Positions 35,801 to 44,960 of a stretch of 64,000 bases of DNA are shown piece by piece. How positions within the stretch are numbered: the first letter of the stretch is position 1; every line of letters starts with the position of its first letter. Source of the DNA: Dyadobacter psychrophilus (GTDB lineage Bacteria; Bacteroidota; Bacteroidia; Cytophagales; Spirosomataceae). The position numbers were made by a program, and so were the translations under genes. The stretch spans positions 372,001-436,000 of the forward strand of contig NZ_FUZA01000002.1 in the NCBI RefSeq assembly GCF_900167945.1, given 5' to 3'. Below the pieces are notes generated by a model that ran no database searches, had not been told where the DNA came from, and saw only the letters and a program-made list of their open reading frames with translations.

Positions 35801-37540
35801 TTAGATATTTTTCTGTTTAACCTGATCCACAATGTATTCCGATGCTCTCATAGAAAGCGCAAGAATGGTCCAGGTTGGGTTTTTATCGGCTTGGGATACG
35901 AAAGATCCACCATCCACAACAAACACGTTTTTCGCGTCGTGCGCCTGGGAGAATTTGTTCAGGGCAGAAGTTTTTGGGTCATTACCCATTCTCACTGTCC
36001 CTACTTCGTGAATAATGCGGCCAGGAGCTGCAATACCATAATTTGTATCAGCGCCAGGCTTGGTTCCGCTTGCAACACCACCCAAAGCATGAATGATCTC
36101 TTCGAAAGTATCATGCATGTGTTTCGCTTGTTTGATCTCGTAATCCGTCCATTTGTAGTGGAAACGAAGCACCGGGATACCAAACTTGTCAACCACACTC
36201 GGATCGATTTCGCAGTAATTGTCAAAATTCGGAACCGCTTCCCCACGACCAGCCATTCCTACATATGCTCCGTAGAAACGACGATAATCTTCTTTCAATG
36301 AAGCGCCATATCCTCCCGCAGGTTTTGTAACACCTGCTGCCGTTGGATATTTTCCGTTCATATTTTCAATTCCGGCGCCAAATCCGTAGCTCGGCATGCC
36401 CATTCCGCCACCGTATTCAATGTGGTAACCTCTTGGGAAATCCAGTTTTTTGTTATCCAGCCACCACGGCGTGTACACGTGCATACCGCCCACACCGTCC
36501 TCGTTGTAACGCTTTCTGTCCATCAGGTGGGGCAGGAAGGCACCGCGTGAAGCACCCGTTGAATCGTGCAAATATCTTCCCACAACGCCGCTTGAATTGG
36601 CAAGACCATTAGGGTGTCTGTCTGATTTTGAGTTCAGCAATAACCTTGCAGATTCTCCTGCGCTAGCAGCAAGAACCACGACTTTTGCCTTAATAGTATG
36701 CTCTGTAAGTTTTTGACTGTCAACATAAGAAACGCCTGTTGCAAGCCCAGTAACCGGATCTGTAAGCACTTCGCGTGCCATTGCATTGTTGATCAATGTT
36801 ACGTTTCCGGTTTTTACAGCAGGGATACAAAGGACAGACGACGAAGAAAAATCCGCATATGCCTGGCAAGCGCGTGAACATTGGCTGCAATAAAAGCAAA
36901 CGCCGCGCTGGTCGTTAATAGGTTTTGTTAAAATCGAAAGTCTGGAAGGGATGACGGGAATGTTGGCTTTTTTCCCAGCCTGTTTGATGAAAAGCTCGTG
37001 CAAACGTGGCTTGGGAGGAGGAAGGAAAATGCCGTCCGGCTCATTGTCCATATTTTCAACCGTTCCGAAAACCCCGATCAGCTTGTCAACTTTATCATAA
37101 TAAGGCTTTACGTCGTCGTAACCGATCGGCCAGTCGTCTCCAAGTCCGTCAATGCTCTTTCTTTTAAAATCTTTTGGTCCAAAACGCAGGGAAATCCGGC
37201 CCCAGTGGTTGGTACGGCCACCCAGCATCCTTGATCTGAACCAATCAAATTGCGTTCCGTTCTTTTTTGTGTAAGGTTCCCCTTCCAGTTCCCAGCCTCC
37301 CCAGGCCGCATCAAAGTCTCCAAACGGACGGTGGTTGGAAGCACCGCGGCGTGGCGACTCGTATGGCCATTTCAGCTGCGTAATATATTTAGGATCAGCA
37401 GGATCGAAATATCCACCTGCCTCCAAAAGGGCCACTTTGGCTCCCTGTTGGGCAAGTTGAAGTGCTGCCATTCCGCCTCCCGCTCCTGAGCCAATGATAC
37501 AGACGTCAAAAACGGCAGGTTGTTCTTTGATTTGAAACAT
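35801..37540 (-). CDS. GMC family FAD-dependent oxidoreductase
   Basis: A 579-residue flavoprotein, the large subunit of a sugar or polyol dehydrogenase. The FAD-binding loop CIIGSGAGGG is at residues 14-23, with the LGGRTNHWG GMC signature (107-114) and a C-terminal HEVGTVRMG plus FVVDGGSFVSQADKNPTWT. Cysteines 215, 218, 221 and 225 (CxxCxxCxxxC) may hold an iron-sulfur cluster, as seen in FAD glucose and fructose dehydrogenases. Substrate unknown; the electron acceptor is probably a cytochrome encoded elsewhere. Confidence 0.93.
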   Translation of the reverse strand: MFQIKEQPAVFDVCIIGSGAGGGMAALQLAQQGAKVALLEAGGYFDPADPKYITQLKWPYESPRRGASNHRPFGDFDAAWGGWELEGEPYTKKNGTQFDWFRSRMLGGRTNHWGRISLRFGPKDFKRKSIDGLGDDWPIGYDDVKPYYDKVDKLIGVFGTVENMDNEPDGIFLPPPKPRLHELFIKQAGKKANIPVIPSRLSILTKPINDQRGVCFYCSQCSRACQAYADFSSSSVLCIPAVKTGNVTLINNAMAREVLTDPVTGLATGVSYVDSQKLTEHTIKAKVVVLAASAGESARLLLNSKSDRHPNGLANSSGVVGRYLHDSTGASRGAFLPHLMDRKRYNEDGVGGMHVYTPWWLDNKKLDFPRGYHIEYGGGMGMPSYGFGAGIENMNGKYPTAAGVTKPAGGYGASLKEDYRRFYGAYVGMAGRGEAVPNFDNYCEIDPSVVDKFGIPVLRFHYKWTDYEIKQAKHMHDTFEEIIHALGGVASGTKPGADTNYGIAAPGRIIHEVGTVRMGNDPKTSALNKFSQAHDAKNVFVVDGGSFVSQADKNPTWTILALSMRASEYIVDQVKQKNI

Positions 37541-37587
37541 AGTAAAAAGGGTAGTTTAGAAATGCTATTTAATCAATAAATATAAAC

Positions 37588-37604
37588 ACGGATTATATAT
37601 CCGT
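37588..37604. repeat. small inverted repeat upstream of the GMC operon
   Basis: ACGGAT (37588-37593) and ATCCGT (37599-37604) flank TATAT, 48 bases upstream of the GMC start codon. It is a possible operator; no consensus promoter was found here on the minus strand. Confidence 0.3.
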
Positions 37605-37664
37605 AATCTGCAATCTTCATTTTAGAGGTTATTTAAAAACAATCTAAATGACTTGACCCAACAT

Positions 37665-37694
37665 TTGCTGTTAACGATCATCGCCGTACTTTTG
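37665..37694 (+). promoter_or_regulatory. Bacteroidota-type promoter for the Sua5/YrdC gene
   Basis: TTG (37665-37667), a 19-base spacer and TACTTTTG (37687-37694) match the consensus exactly. The expected start near 37701 gives a leader of about 17 nt, which supports the TTG start codon at 37718. Confidence 0.75.
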
Positions 37695-37717
37695 CATTTT
37701 GAAAAACAGCACCCATT

Positions 37718-38674
37718 TTGGCGATCACCGGAAACGATATTGACATTGCAAAAGAATTTCTCCTAAAAGGGGAATTGGTGGCTATTCCTACCGAAACGGT
37801 CTATGGGCTAGCTGGTAATGCACTGAACGACAATGCAGTACTTTCTATTTTTGAAGTGAAAAACCGGCCAGCATTCGATCCGCTGATTATTCATACCGAT
37901 TCGTTAGAGAAAGTGCAGCATTACGTTTCCGACTTTCCGGAAAAAGCGTTCGCGTTAGCAAAGCGTTTCTGGCCCGGCCCGCTGACTTTACTGCTTCCCA
38001 AAAAACAGATCATTCCTGATCTGGTAACCTCCGGACTGGACAATGTTGCCGTGCGCATTCCTAATCATCCTTTGCTGCTTGAACTTTTGAAGGCACTACC
38101 ATTTCCACTTGCTGCGCCTAGTGCTAACCCGTTCGGGTACATTAGCCCTACGAATGCTGGCCATGTGAATGCGCAATTAGGGGAAAAGATAGCTTATATA
38201 TTGGATGGAGGTGAAAGTGAAGTGGGCATTGAATCGACCATTGTGGGTTTTGAAAATGATGAGCCTGTGGTTTACAGGTTGGGCGGTTTAGCCGTGGAGG
38301 AGATTGAAGAGATCGTTGGAAAAGTAAAGCTTATGCCACATTCTTCATCGAATCCCAAAGCGCCGGGAATGTTGAAAAGCCACTACGCGCCCAGGAAACC
38401 GCTTTATTTGTATGAAAGAGGAATATTTCCGGCAGGAGATGATGAGATAACAGGTTATCTGGTTTTTGACAAATATCTGGAAAGCATTGATCTGAAATAT
38501 CAGCGTATTTTAAGTAAAAGCGGTGATATGAAGGAAGCTGCGCACAACTTATTTTCCTATCTGAGAGAGTTGGATACATTACCCATTCAGCAAATCCGCG
38601 CTGAATTCGTTCCTTTGAATGGACTAGGTTTAGCCATCAACGACCGTTTGCAACGCGCAGCGGTCAAAGATTAG
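37718..38674 (+). CDS. L-threonylcarbamoyladenylate synthase (Sua5/YrdC/YciO)
   Basis: A 318-residue enzyme making the threonylcarbamoyl-AMP used for t6A37 modification of tRNAs reading ANN codons. The YrdC domain (about 1-200) has ELVAIPTETVYGLAGNA, KNRPAFDPLIIH, FWPGPLTLLL and FPLAAPSANPFGYISPT. A C-terminal Sua5 domain (about 215-318) with SHYAPRKPLYLY makes it the long Sua5 form. The start is TTG; there is no ATG near, and the promoter position supports this start. Confidence 0.93.
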   Translation: MAITGNDIDIAKEFLLKGELVAIPTETVYGLAGNALNDNAVLSIFEVKNRPAFDPLIIHTDSLEKVQHYVSDFPEKAFALAKRFWPGPLTLLLPKKQIIPDLVTSGLDNVAVRIPNHPLLLELLKALPFPLAAPSANPFGYISPTNAGHVNAQLGEKIAYILDGGESEVGIESTIVGFENDEPVVYRLGGLAVEEIEEIVGKVKLMPHSSSNPKAPGMLKSHYAPRKPLYLYERGIFPAGDDEITGYLVFDKYLESIDLKYQRILSKSGDMKEAAHNLFSYLRELDTLPIQQIRAEFVPLNGLGLAINDRLQRAAVKD

Positions 38675-38678
38675 GAAA

Positions 38679-38750
38679 GTCGCAGAGCGACGCAATATTG
38701 GTAGAATGAACGATGTTGATGCACATTGCCAATCCCGGAGGGATGCAACA
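38679..38750. repeat. remnant of an interspersed REP-like element
   Basis: Two short hairpins, GTCGC-AGA-GCGAC (38679-38691) and ATCCC-GGA-GGGAT (38732-38744), flank the phrase GCAATATTGGTAGAA. This combination resembles an intergenic repeat I recall from Cytophagales genomes, where such units recur in arrays (family memory, not checked). Only one or two degraded units are present here. Confidence 0.45.
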
Positions 38751-38761
38751 GCAAGCATTAT

Positions 38762-38810
38762 GCATGTCGTTACATGCCTCCGCCATTTTGATGCTTTCAG
38801 CATTTTTATT
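38762..38810. terminator. hairpins at the Sua5 / RecD-like convergent junction
   Basis: GCATGT-CGTT-ACATGC (38762-38777) and ATGCT-TTC-AGCAT followed by TTTTTATTT (38791-38811) lie between the convergent genes. The second hairpin has the T-run of a terminator for the plus-strand gene. Confidence 0.5.
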
Positions 38811-40233
38811 TAAAAAAGTGCTGGTGGAAATTCATTAAGAAAACCTCGTCGGTTGCCCTTGTAATGGCCGTATAGAGCCAGCGGATAAATTCAACATTGA
38901 TTTGTTCCTCAGGCAGATAACCCTGGTCGATAAACACGGAACTCCATTGACCGCCTTGCGCTTTGTGGCAGGTTAGAGCATAAGCAAATTTCACCTGCAA
39001 GGCATTGAGAAAAGGATCCTTTCGCAATGCTTCCATTCTTTCTTTTTTTGAAGTGATATAAAAATAATCCTTCTGGACGCTCTCATACAGCTTTTTATTG
39101 TCTTCCGAGGATAGGGAAGGAGAGGAGGAATGCAGGGTATCCAAAAAAATCTTGGCGTCGAACTCGGGTTGCTTTTCATAATCCGTCATGCGCAATGTTA
39201 CATCCGCGAAGCGGAATCCATGCATTTCCTGAGTCTTCCGGATTTTTAATAATTCAACAAAATCGCCGTTTGCAATGAAGCCTGCGGGTGATTCTTCATC
39301 CAGAACGTTGTAATTATTGCGGACCACCATCAGCCGGTCGCCCGCGTCGAGTTCTTCTTCCGAAAAATTGATCGTGCGACGGATATATTCATTGTATTGA
39401 ACAGCAGACTTGTTGGATCGCGTCAGAATGATGGAATTCTCCTGTCCGTATTTGTCATAAGCATAGCGAAGTCCTTCTTCAAGTTTTTCGCCTGTCATCT
39501 TGAAAACGTCGCGGTAAGAGCGCGTGGTGATCTGGATTTCGGGCTTTTCGGCAGCAAGCTGATTTCTTAATAATGTTGCGTTGAACAATATGCCTGATTG
39601 CTCGTCCTGGCGCATAACCTCTTTTAATTCTTCCTGAAAAACAGACATATAGAATGTCTTTTCCAGATATTCACCATCCAATGCCGGACTAAGTTCTTTG
39701 CCAACCGGCGGCAACTGCGCCACGTCGCCGACCAGCATGAGTTTGTTACCCGGGTTCTCAAAAACAAACTCAATCAGGTCTGCCAGCAGACTTTTATTGC
39801 CAAAATCGGCATCATCGGTGATCATGGAAGCTTCATCGACAATGAACAGCGTGTTATCATGGTAATTTTTCTGGCGCTGGAATGTAAGATTGCCCGAAAA
39901 TGAGTCGGCGGTTTGCTTATATATTTTTTTGTGGATCGTTAATGCGACTTTTTCAGAGTAACCGGACATTACTTTCGCAGCGCGTCCTGTCGGGGCAAGC
40001 AGTATAGATTTATACCCAAAATTCTTCAACACTTTAATCAATGTGCTGATAATGGTTGTCTTTCCGGTTCCGGCATAACCTTTTAGCAAAAAACAATCGC
40101 GATAACGTTCCAGCCCTTTTTCTTCGACCAGGAAATCATTGGTTTGATCGAAAAACCGAAGCTGGCCTTCGGTGGGTTTGAAAGGAAAACGCTTGCGTAA
40201 AAGTTGGGAAGGTAAAATCTTATCTGTTTCCAT
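38806..40233 (-). CDS. RecD-like superfamily 1 DNA helicase
   Basis: A 475-residue SF1B helicase related to RecD2/Dda. Walker A is KGYAGTGKTT (51-60), followed by LLAPTGRAAKVM, Walker B FIVDEASMI, and GDVAQLPPVG. The C-terminal UvrD_C_2 part has FAYALTCHKAQGGQW and WLYTAITRA. It is shorter than RecD2 (no large N-terminal region), fitting the Dda-like class that acts 5' to 3' on DNA. It is not beside recB/recC genes, so a role in the RecBCD complex is unlikely. Confidence 0.9.
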   Translation of the reverse strand: METDKILPSQLLRKRFPFKPTEGQLRFFDQTNDFLVEEKGLERYRDCFLLKGYAGTGKTTIISTLIKVLKNFGYKSILLAPTGRAAKVMSGYSEKVALTIHKKIYKQTADSFSGNLTFQRQKNYHDNTLFIVDEASMITDDADFGNKSLLADLIEFVFENPGNKLMLVGDVAQLPPVGKELSPALDGEYLEKTFYMSVFQEELKEVMRQDEQSGILFNATLLRNQLAAEKPEIQITTRSYRDVFKMTGEKLEEGLRYAYDKYGQENSIILTRSNKSAVQYNEYIRRTINFSEEELDAGDRLMVVRNNYNVLDEESPAGFIANGDFVELLKIRKTQEMHGFRFADVTLRMTDYEKQPEFDAKIFLDTLHSSSPSLSSEDNKKLYESVQKDYFYITSKKERMEALRKDPFLNALQVKFAYALTCHKAQGGQWSSVFIDQGYLPEEQINVEFIRWLYTAITRATDEVFLMNFHQHFFK

Positions 40234-40379
40234 AATGCCGAAGCTAACGCAAGGATTACTAAAATCAAAGTGCGCGTCAGTTACAAAAATATACTTAGAA
40301 TTTATTGTATTTTAAAGGCGTAATTGCATATATTAGATTCCCAAAATTTATCAATTACACTCCAAAACCCCAAACATCT

Positions 40380-40820
40380 ATGCTAGTACAACATGTAATG
40401 GGCAACAAGCCTGTCAATGCGCTTTGGTCGGTAACGCAGGACAACACAGTGTTTGAGGCTCTGGAACTCATGGCCGCAAAAAATATTGGAGCTGTTTTGG
40501 TTCTTGAAGATAATGAATTGATCGGTATCTTTTCCGAAAGGGATTATGCCCGAAAAGTTATTTTACAGGGAAAGAGCTCGCGGGACACGCGCATCAGGGA
40601 GGTTATGACAAGTAAAGTAATAACCGTCGAAACTGACCAGAAAATTGAAGAGTGTATGCAGATCATGTCTGACAAACACATTCGACATTTACCTGTGAAT
40701 CAGGATGGTAAGCTAATAGGGATCATATCCATCAACGATATTGTTTCGGCGATCATTCATGAGCAAAAAGAGCACATCAATTCGCTGGAAAGCTACATTT
40801 CGGGAAGTCCTTATTCCTGA
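40380..40820 (+). CDS. tandem CBS domain protein
   Basis: A 146-residue protein made of two CBS domains forming one Bateman module. The first (about 8-60) has TVFEALELMAAKNIGAVLVLEDNELIGIFSERDYARKV; the second (about 75-130) has KIEECMQIMSDKHIRHLPV and LIGIISINDIVSAII. Such modules sense adenosine nucleotides, but this one has no attached enzyme domain. I chose the ATG at 40380; the open frame extending to 40305 adds a non-conserved stretch. Confidence 0.9.
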   Translation: MLVQHVMGNKPVNALWSVTQDNTVFEALELMAAKNIGAVLVLEDNELIGIFSERDYARKVILQGKSSRDTRIREVMTSKVITVETDQKIEECMQIMSDKHIRHLPVNQDGKLIGIISINDIVSAIIHEQKEHINSLESYISGSPYS

Positions 40821-40835
40821 TCCTTATATTATCTC

Positions 40836-40865
40836 TTGCCAATTATCTTAGGTTGGTTATCTTTG
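40836..40865 (+). promoter_or_regulatory. Bacteroidota-type promoter for NUDIX-DUF3822-coaD
   Basis: TTG (40836-40838), a 19-base spacer and TATCTTTG (40858-40865) match the consensus exactly. The start near 40872 leaves about 14 nt before the GTG start at 40886. Confidence 0.75.
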
Positions 40866-40885
40866 CCGCTCCAAAAAAGTGAGCG

Positions 40886-41401
40886 GTGGTGCAGACTTTA
40901 AATGATGAAGTAAAGAATTTGTATGGAGGCAATGTGCGTGTCCGTGTGAGCGGCATATACATTGTTCAGGATCAGATTCTTTTGGTGAACCATTCATTGT
41001 ACGGCAAAAATCAGTCGTTCTGGAGTCCGCCGGGAGGTGGCGTTATATTTGGAGAAACTGCCAGGTCGGCCTTAAAAAGAGAGATCAAAGAAGAAACCGG
41101 ACTAGATGCGGAAATCGGGGAGTTTCTTTTTGTAAACGAACATGTGCGGCCGCCTCTTCATGCTATTGAACTGTTTTTTGAGATAAAATCGGTTCAGGGC
41201 AACATCGGCAAAGGAGCTGACCCTGAGATTTCAGCAGTCAACCAAATCATTGAAGAAGTGAGGCTAATGCGCCTGGAAGAAATTCGGTCTCTTCCGGTGG
41301 AAGCACATCATAGTATTTTCACCGGGGTACGATCTTTGGAGGAAATATCAGGACTGGGTAAATTCTTGTCCAAACCGGGAATTACTGATCCGAAAGCATA
41401 A
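40886..41401 (+). CDS. NUDIX hydrolase
   Basis: A 171-residue NUDIX hydrolase cleaving a nucleoside diphosphate linked to another group. The complete NUDIX box (GX5EX7REXXEEXG) is at residues 51-72, starting in WSPPGGGVIFGE and ending REIKEETG. The start is GTG at 40886, placed just after a consensus promoter. It is the first gene of a probable three-gene unit with DUF3822 and coaD. The substrate is unknown. Confidence 0.9.
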   Translation: MVQTLNDEVKNLYGGNVRVRVSGIYIVQDQILLVNHSLYGKNQSFWSPPGGGVIFGETARSALKREIKEETGLDAEIGEFLFVNEHVRPPLHAIELFFEIKSVQGNIGKGADPEISAVNQIIEEVRLMRLEEIRSLPVEAHHSIFTGVRSLEEISGLGKFLSKPGITDPKA

Positions 41402-41428
41402 ATAGATTTTTAACCTTACCCCTTTCTT

Positions 41429-42334
41429 GTGGCAAATTCTGAAAACCAGGTCATTGAAATTATTCCTACATTACTCGTAGGCGATAACTCATTCGACGCG
41501 TCCAGTATTCCTTTGTGCACATTGTGCATTGAGGTGGATGAAAGACGCATCCGGTTTTGCATTGTCCGCGATGAAAACATGGAGTGTATCTGGCTGGAAG
41601 ATTACAGCTTTGAAACCGTTTTGAACCCCAATGAAATTTTTGAAAGGCTCAAAAAGGTCTTTACAGGGCATTTGCTTTGGTCGTCCCACAGCTGGAAAAA
41701 CGTAAGAATCTCCATCAATTCTCATGCATTCAGTCTGATTCCTAATTTGATTTTCGAGGAAGATTCCGCGGCTGATTATCTGGCATTTGCTTTGGGTAAC
41801 CCTGTTCCGAAGGACGAGAAAGTGCTTTACCACGATCTACCGCTTGTTCATGCGCAGAATGTATTCAGCGTTCCGCAAATCTGGTACGACTGGATGATCA
41901 ACCATTTCGGCAATTCCCAGATCACTTTTTATCATTTGACCAGTCCTCTGATTATCGGCGCTTTGGTCAGCCACCTGGAACACCAGCAGATCAGAATGGT
42001 TTCCATTTATTTCGAAAAAGATTATTTCACGCTGGTCATCACAGAAAGTCAGCAGCTGATCCTGTGCAACCGTTTCCGCTTCTCAAAAACGCAGGAACTG
42101 GCCTACATTATTTTGTTTACATTAAGTCAGCTGAATTTCCTGCCCGAGGAAATGAAAGTCATTTGTTATGGTGAAATCGCACCTTCTGCTGATGCTTACA
42201 CCGAGCTTTCAAGATTTTTTCCCAATTTGCAGATCGGCAACGGACCTACAACGCTCAGATACAACAGGCAATGTGCTGATGTCCCGGGACATCGTTATTT
42301 TGGGCTGTTCAACACCTACCTCGTATCATCTTAA
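41429..42334 (+). CDS. DUF3822 family protein
   Basis: A 301-residue protein of the DUF3822 family, which has a duplicated actin/hexokinase-like ATPase-type fold. Visible segments are LCIEVDERRIRFCIVRDE near the start, a central VLYHDLPLVHAQNVFSVP, and a second half with IYFEKDYFTLVITESQQLILCNRFRF. It starts with GTG, 28 bases after the NUDIX gene, and is 18 bases from coaD. DUF3822-coaD adjacency is common in Bacteroidota. Its function is unknown. Confidence 0.85.
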   Translation: MANSENQVIEIIPTLLVGDNSFDASSIPLCTLCIEVDERRIRFCIVRDENMECIWLEDYSFETVLNPNEIFERLKKVFTGHLLWSSHSWKNVRISINSHAFSLIPNLIFEEDSAADYLAFALGNPVPKDEKVLYHDLPLVHAQNVFSVPQIWYDWMINHFGNSQITFYHLTSPLIIGALVSHLEHQQIRMVSIYFEKDYFTLVITESQQLILCNRFRFSKTQELAYIILFTLSQLNFLPEEMKVICYGEIAPSADAYTELSRFFPNLQIGNGPTTLRYNRQCADVPGHRYFGLFNTYLVSS

Positions 42335-42352
42335 TTTGTAAATACTGCTCTT

Positions 42353-42835
42353 ATGAAGCGTACTGCCCTATTTCCGGGATCATTTGATCCATTCACAAAA
42401 GGACATGAAGACATTGTTGTACGCGGATTACGGCTTTTTGACGAAGTGGTCATTGGCATTGGGAATAACGCAACGAAAAAGCGCTATTTCCCATTAGATG
42501 TGATGAAGGAAATGATCGAAAAGACATTCTCCGATCAAAAAAACGTGAAAGTAGTTACTTATGATGACCTTACTGCCCACACAGCGAGGGAGCTTGGCGC
42601 AACGTTCCTCTTGAGAGGTTTGCGTAACACGACCGATTTTGAATACGAAAACGGCATTTCGCAGGTTAACCGTTACCTCTACGAAGAAATTGAAACCGTT
42701 TTCCTGATCACTTCGCCTATGCTGGCGCCTATTAGTTCAAGCATTATCCGGGATCTGCACCGTTACGGGCAGCGGGTGGACGATTTTCTTCCTTATTCTC
42801 TTACGGAATTGAATAAACTCAACCACGAGGGCTGA
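42353..42835 (+). CDS. coaD: pantetheine-phosphate adenylyltransferase
   Basis: A 160-residue CoaD, the penultimate step of coenzyme A synthesis (adenylylation of 4'-phosphopantetheine). The nucleotidyltransferase motif is GSFDPFTKGH (9-18), followed by the conserved LLRGLRNTTDFEYE and the SSSIIRDL segment (the ISSTxxR-like motif). Length is standard. It is the last gene of the NUDIX-DUF3822-coaD unit. Confidence 0.97.
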   Translation: MKRTALFPGSFDPFTKGHEDIVVRGLRLFDEVVIGIGNNATKKRYFPLDVMKEMIEKTFSDQKNVKVVTYDDLTAHTARELGATFLLRGLRNTTDFEYENGISQVNRYLYEEIETVFLITSPMLAPISSSIIRDLHRYGQRVDDFLPYSLTELNKLNHEG

Positions 42836-42862
42836 GTTTATTGAAAGTAAAGTGTTGCGATA

Positions 42863-43552
42863 TCATTGTTCTTTAATGTCGTGGATCTTATTAAGGCTTT
42901 CGATCACGTAACGGATTGAGCTGTAAGAGTTAATGAGGATCGACTTTGATTCTGCCTGTGAAAACCAGTCCAGTTTTTCGATCTGCTCTTCGGCCTGGGG
43001 CTGCATATTTGAATCGTCAATGCAGTCAAAAAGATACCATTTGGTCCGCTTTAAAATGCGGTTGTTATTGAGGCTGTAGGTGTGCCAGGTTGTGCAGATT
43101 TTGTCTTTAACCAAGGCCTTAACCCCGGTTTCTTCCTCGATTTCCCTAATTGCAGCCGTTCTCGAATTTTCGCCTTTGTCAAGCTTGCCTTTGGGCAGGT
43201 CCCACTTTTTGCGGCGAAACATAAAAAGCCACTTCCCGTCTTTTACCACAACACCTCCTGCGGCTTTAATTACCTTATAAATTCCTTTAATCCGCTCTTC
43301 CACTTCCGATTTTTCACGTGTGGCCATCGTAACGGACAGCATTTCTTTCGGCACTGCTTTCTCCAAAAGCTCGATGATCTGTATTGCCGATGTAGCGGTT
43401 GTGTTCAAAAACAGCACATGGCCTGTCAACATCTTTTTTTGCAGCTTATCAAGTCTCAGGTCTACAATGTGATCAAATGCGGAAGTTTCCGTTGCAGAAA
43501 GCTGATTGGTCCGTACAATTCGCAAAGGACGGTCGTCAAAAAAAATGATCAT
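42863..43552 (-). CDS. NUDIX hydrolase with N-terminal extension
   Basis: A 229-residue protein. The NUDIX domain occupies about residues 92-215 with the box GKLDKGENSRTAAIREIEEETG (about 121-142). The preceding LFMFRRKKWDLPKG is typical of diadenosine polyphosphate or diphosphoinositol-type hydrolases. The first 90 residues (start MIIFFDDRPLRIV) are an extension found in Bacteroidota homologues and carry no known motif. It is convergent with coaD and divergent from the CNNM gene. Confidence 0.88.
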   Translation of the reverse strand: MIIFFDDRPLRIVRTNQLSATETSAFDHIVDLRLDKLQKKMLTGHVLFLNTTATSAIQIIELLEKAVPKEMLSVTMATREKSEVEERIKGIYKVIKAAGGVVVKDGKWLFMFRRKKWDLPKGKLDKGENSRTAAIREIEEETGVKALVKDKICTTWHTYSLNNNRILKRTKWYLFDCIDDSNMQPQAEEQIEKLDWFSQAESKSILINSYSSIRYVIESLNKIHDIKEQ

Positions 43553-43608
43553 TTTTCAAATGGTACGTTAATCGATGCCAAAATTAAGTAAAGAGTTTAG
43601 TTTAGACA

Positions 43609-44958
43609 GTGATTATTATTGATAAATTTGTGTTTGTATCAAATATACAGTTCTTGGAACTCCTGATAATTCTACTTCTTGTGCTGCTCAATGGTGTCTT
43701 TTCCATGTCCGAGATAGCACTTGTTTCATCCCGCAAATCCCGTCTCGAAGCTGCTGCAAAAAATGGGGATTCCAGCGCAAAAGCCGCACTTCATCTCGCT
43801 AATTCGCCCACACGTTTTTTGTCTACCGTACAAATTGGCATAACCCTGATCGGTCTGTTAACGGGTATGTACAGCGGCGACAACATTACGAATGATTTTG
43901 AAAAATACATTGCCACCATTCCTTTTCTGATGCCCTATGCACATTCGCTTGCTGTGGGAACGGTGCTGGTTTTTATCACATATCTTTCCCTGGTGCTCGG
44001 TGAGCTCGTTCCGAAACGGATCGGAATGGCGAATCCGGAAGCTATTTCCAAGTTCATGGCCACGCCTATGAACCTGCTGTCAAAAGCCACAGCGCCATTT
44101 ATAGCATTACTTGGCTTTTCCAGTGATCTTATTATTAAGGTTTTAAATATCAAACAAAGCGAAAATTCCGTAACAGAAGAGGAAATCAAAAGCCTGATCC
44201 AGGAAGGCACGTCCGGTGGTGTTTTTGAAGAAATTGAGCAGGAAATCGTGCATAATGTGTTCCAATTGGGGGATCGGAAAGTGACTTCATTAATGACCAA
44301 CCGCCAGGAAATCGTTTGGTTGGATCTGGAAGATTCTATTGAAGAAAATAAAGCGAAAATTTTTGACGCCAGACATTCTATTTACCCGGTTTGCCGCGGT
44401 GCTGTGGATGATGTTGTAGGTCTGGTGTATGTTAAGGACCTCATTGCCACGGATATAGAAGCGCAGCTTGCCAATTTGAATGCAGTTGTGAAAGATCCCG
44501 TCTACCTGCCGGAAAGCAACCGTGCATATCAGGCTTTGGCTAAATTTAAAGAGCAACGGGTCTATTTCGGCATCATTGTAGACGAGTATGGCGGCATTTT
44601 GGGTGTGTTAACGATGCACGACATTATGGATGCGCTCGTTGGCGATATTTCTGAGGACATCGAAGAAGCGTCGGAAGTAATCAGGAGAGACGACGGCAGT
44701 TTCCTGATCGACGCGCAATTGCCATTCGATGATTTTATACAATATTTTAATCTCAACATTCAGGAAGCCGAACGCCGCGAATTTGTTGGGTTTAACACAT
44801 TAGGCGGCTTTGTGCTGCACATTCTGGAAAACATTCCGAGCACAGGCGACAAGTTCAAATGGAAACACTTCGAGTTTGAAGTAATCGACATGGACCGCAG
44901 CCGGATCGATAAGTTATTAGTAATTAATCATAGTAAAAACGAAGAATCCGAAGACTAG
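43609..44958 (+). CDS. hemolysin family / CNNM-CBS-CorC protein
   Basis: A 449-residue membrane protein in the CNNM/CorC group linked to divalent cation (Mg2+/Co2+) transport. The DUF21/CNNM domain (about 10-195) has four helices, starting LLVLLNGVFSMSEIALVSSRKSRLE. A CBS pair follows (about 215-335, with LVYVKDLIA and GILGVLTMHDIMDALVGDI), then the CorC_HlyC C-terminal domain (about 350-440). The start is GTG at 43609. pyrE begins two bases after its stop, so they are co-transcribed. Confidence 0.92.
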   Translation: MIIIDKFVFVSNIQFLELLIILLLVLLNGVFSMSEIALVSSRKSRLEAAAKNGDSSAKAALHLANSPTRFLSTVQIGITLIGLLTGMYSGDNITNDFEKYIATIPFLMPYAHSLAVGTVLVFITYLSLVLGELVPKRIGMANPEAISKFMATPMNLLSKATAPFIALLGFSSDLIIKVLNIKQSENSVTEEEIKSLIQEGTSGGVFEEIEQEIVHNVFQLGDRKVTSLMTNRQEIVWLDLEDSIEENKAKIFDARHSIYPVCRGAVDDVVGLVYVKDLIATDIEAQLANLNAVVKDPVYLPESNRAYQALAKFKEQRVYFGIIVDEYGGILGVLTMHDIMDALVGDISEDIEEASEVIRRDDGSFLIDAQLPFDDFIQYFNLNIQEAERREFVGFNTLGGFVLHILENIPSTGDKFKWKHFEFEVIDMDRSRIDKLLVINHSKNEESED

Positions 44959-44960
44959 CA

